Assembly: GCA_963661535.1 (NCBI GenBank)
Contig: CAVLCC010000014.1
Location: 1-44,839, forward strand
Length of the DNA stretch: 44,839 bases
Source: CAVLCC01 sp963661535
GTDB taxonomy: Bacteria; Actinomycetota; Coriobacteriia; Coriobacteriales; CADBOM01
Direction of reading: 5' to 3'
In this document: piece after piece, positions 43,531 to 44,839 of the stretch
Layout of the letters: every line of letters begins with the position of its first letter
Position numbering within the stretch: position 1 is the stretch's first letter
The notes under the pieces: model-generated
The model's input: only the letters and a program-made list of their open reading frames with translations
What the model was told of the DNA's origin: nothing
The model's database searches: none
Position numbers and translations under genes: made by a program

Positions 43531-44788
43531 GTCTAGACACATAATTTAATTTCTACTTTTGTAGATTTGCGTATGCTTTACCCCCGCTAGACATGTCTAG
43601 ACACATAATTTAATTTCTACTTTTGTAGATTTCAGACTTTTTAAACAAAAAATTTTAGTGGTCTAGACACATAATTTAATTTCTACTTTTGTAGATATAA
43701 ACATTCGAGCCTTGCCTCATCATGTCTAGACACATAATTTAATTTCTACTTTTGTAGATTTAGCAGAGTTAGATAGAATGATTGGCGAGTCTAGACACAT
43801 AATTTAATTTCTACTTTTGTAGATCAGCAGTTTTCGTCCCTGTAGTAGTTGCGTCTAGACACATAATTTAATTTCTACTTTTGTAGATTTTTTGAAAAAT
43901 TGCATTTAAAAGAAAAGTCTAGACACATAATTTAATTTCTACTTTTGTAGATTCTGTGTCATCTATAATCATAGTTGCAGTCTAGACACATAATTTAATT
44001 TCTACTTTTGTAGATACCACCATGTTCACCATAATTATCTGTAGTCTAGACACATAATTTAATTTCTACTTTTGTAGATACTTAGCATTTTTTTTGCGAC
44101 CTCAAAAGTCTAGACACATAATTTAATTTCTACTTTTGTAGATTCATAAGTAGGTGATGTAAGTTCAAAAGTCTAGACACATAATTTAATTTCTACTTTT
44201 GTAGATCTATTCATCACGTCTGCAAGCCTTAGCTGGTCTAGACACATAATTTAATTTCTACTTTTGTAGATACAATCTATAAGAAAGGACGTGCCTATTA
44301 GTCTAGACACATAATTTAATTTCTACTTTTGTAGATGCAGATGCTGCAATGCTAGGCATCTGTTAGTCTAGACACATAATTTAATTTCTACTTTTGTAGA
44401 TATAAATTGAAGTCCTGCCAATATATTCCGGTGTCTAGACACATAATTTAATTTCTACTTTTGTAGATGTTTGCTGGTGCTGTCATTTTGTCTCCGTCTA
44501 GACACATAATTTAATTTCTACTTTTGTAGATATCAGGTCAACACATGAAAATTAAAGACGTCTAGACACATAATTTAATTTCTACTTTTGTAGATTAAAG
44601 TCTTATGCAACGTCAGACATTGTACGTCTAGACACATAATTTAATTTCTACTTTTGTAGATAACGGAACAGGACTGCAGGAAACGTTCGGTCTAGACACA
44701 TAATTTAATTTCTACTTTTGTAGATTCTTCGATTCTACTTTGTCAAAATAAGGTCTAGACACATAATTTAATTTCTACTTTTGTGAGT
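43531..44788 (+). CRISPR. Type V-A CRISPR array, 20 repeats and 19 spacers
   Basis: Repeats are 36 bp, beginning GTCTAGACAC and ending TTTCTACTTTTGTAGAT, the Cas12a handle with stem TCTAC/GTAGA and a TTTT loop. Nineteen are intact, at 43531, 43595, 43661, 43724, 43789, 43853, 43917, 43980, 44044, 44108, 44171, 44236, 44301, 44366, 44433, 44496, 44560, 44626 and 44690. The twentieth (44753) has a changed end. Spacers are 27-31 nt and all differ. The degenerate end lies away from cas2, so the leader side is at 43531 and transcription is on the + strand. No spacer source is evident by eye. Confidence 0.99.
44753..44788 (+). repeat. Degenerate terminal CRISPR repeat
   Basis: The first 32 bases match the consensus up to TTTTGT. 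The last four, AGAT, are replaced by GAGT, which breaks the processing stem. Loss of the last repeat is usual at the old end of an array. The 51 bp to the window end contain GTGTGGG and CCCCCACCAC, which could pair. Confidence 0.9.
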
Positions 44789-44839
44789 CTTCGTTAGTTT
44801 GTGTGGGTAAGAAACAATACATCAGGCAACCCCCACCAC

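Noticed and set aside
44789..44839. Attachment-site copy of the tRNA-Lys end at the far side of the CRISPR region
   Set aside because: The last 51 bp do not match the tRNA 3' end. A boundary may lie beyond the window.

Overview
The window looks like a chromosomal segment of a low-GC member of the Actinomycetota, most likely class Coriobacteriia (for example Atopobiaceae or Eggerthellaceae relatives). The affiliation is an inference. It rests on the order argC-J-B-D-F-R-G-H, which is the actinobacterial arrangement, on an ARG box like the mycobacterial one before argG, on the block ispE-tRNA-glmU-prs-pth, on HrcA/CIRCE control of groESL, and on UroD-type corrinoid methyltransferases beside PucR-type regulators. 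A run of ten N at 38651-38660 shows that this is a scaffolded, probably metagenomic or draft assembly.

Layout. (1) 1-6000: two near-identical UroD-fold methyltransferase genes (350 and 4982, + strand) flank two diverged PucR-type regulators (- strand). Each methyltransferase gene has an inverted repeat in its leader. (2) 6000-7400: two terminators, a possible small transcript, and a TIM-barrel sugar isomerase/epimerase-like gene. (3) 7765-9904: groES-groEL with a clear promoter and a CIRCE operator. (4) 10067-13689: tRNA-Ser, a DUF2284 metal-binding protein, a RACo-type corrinoid activator and, divergently, a corrinoid protein with a long leader. With the two methyltransferases these form most of a corrinoid-dependent demethylation pathway, but no pterin-dependent second methyltransferase is present. 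(5) 13795-21817: housekeeping genes tadA, ispE, tRNA-Gln, glmU, prs, pth, gpsA, a sirtuin and purH. (6) 21877-27845: a cell-surface glycan cluster with an ABC-2 permease, a DegT aminotransferase, a phosphoglycosyltransferase, a GT4 and a membrane-bound 4,6-dehydratase, resembling the Pgl amino-sugar pathway. (7) 28066-37207: a complete ornithine-to-arginine operon, argCJBDF-R-GH, with its repressor inside. (8) 37452-37527: tRNA-Lys.

(9) 37815-44788: a complete type V-A CRISPR-Cas system, cas12a-cas4-cas1-cas2, followed by an array of 20 repeats and 19 spacers of 27-31 nt. Its DNA is visibly more AT-rich than the rest and begins just after tRNA-Lys, so horizontal acquisition is likely. The Cas12a keeps all RuvC, Nuc and crRNA-processing residues. 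By hand alignment, however, it has serine where characterised Cas12a proteins carry the PAM-contacting lysine (K548 in AsCas12a, K538 in LbCas12a), so its PAM preference may differ. The last repeat is degenerate, which fixes the array polarity with its leader next to cas2.

All assignments come from reading translations and motifs by eye. No database search was run, and comparisons with named proteins are from memory.
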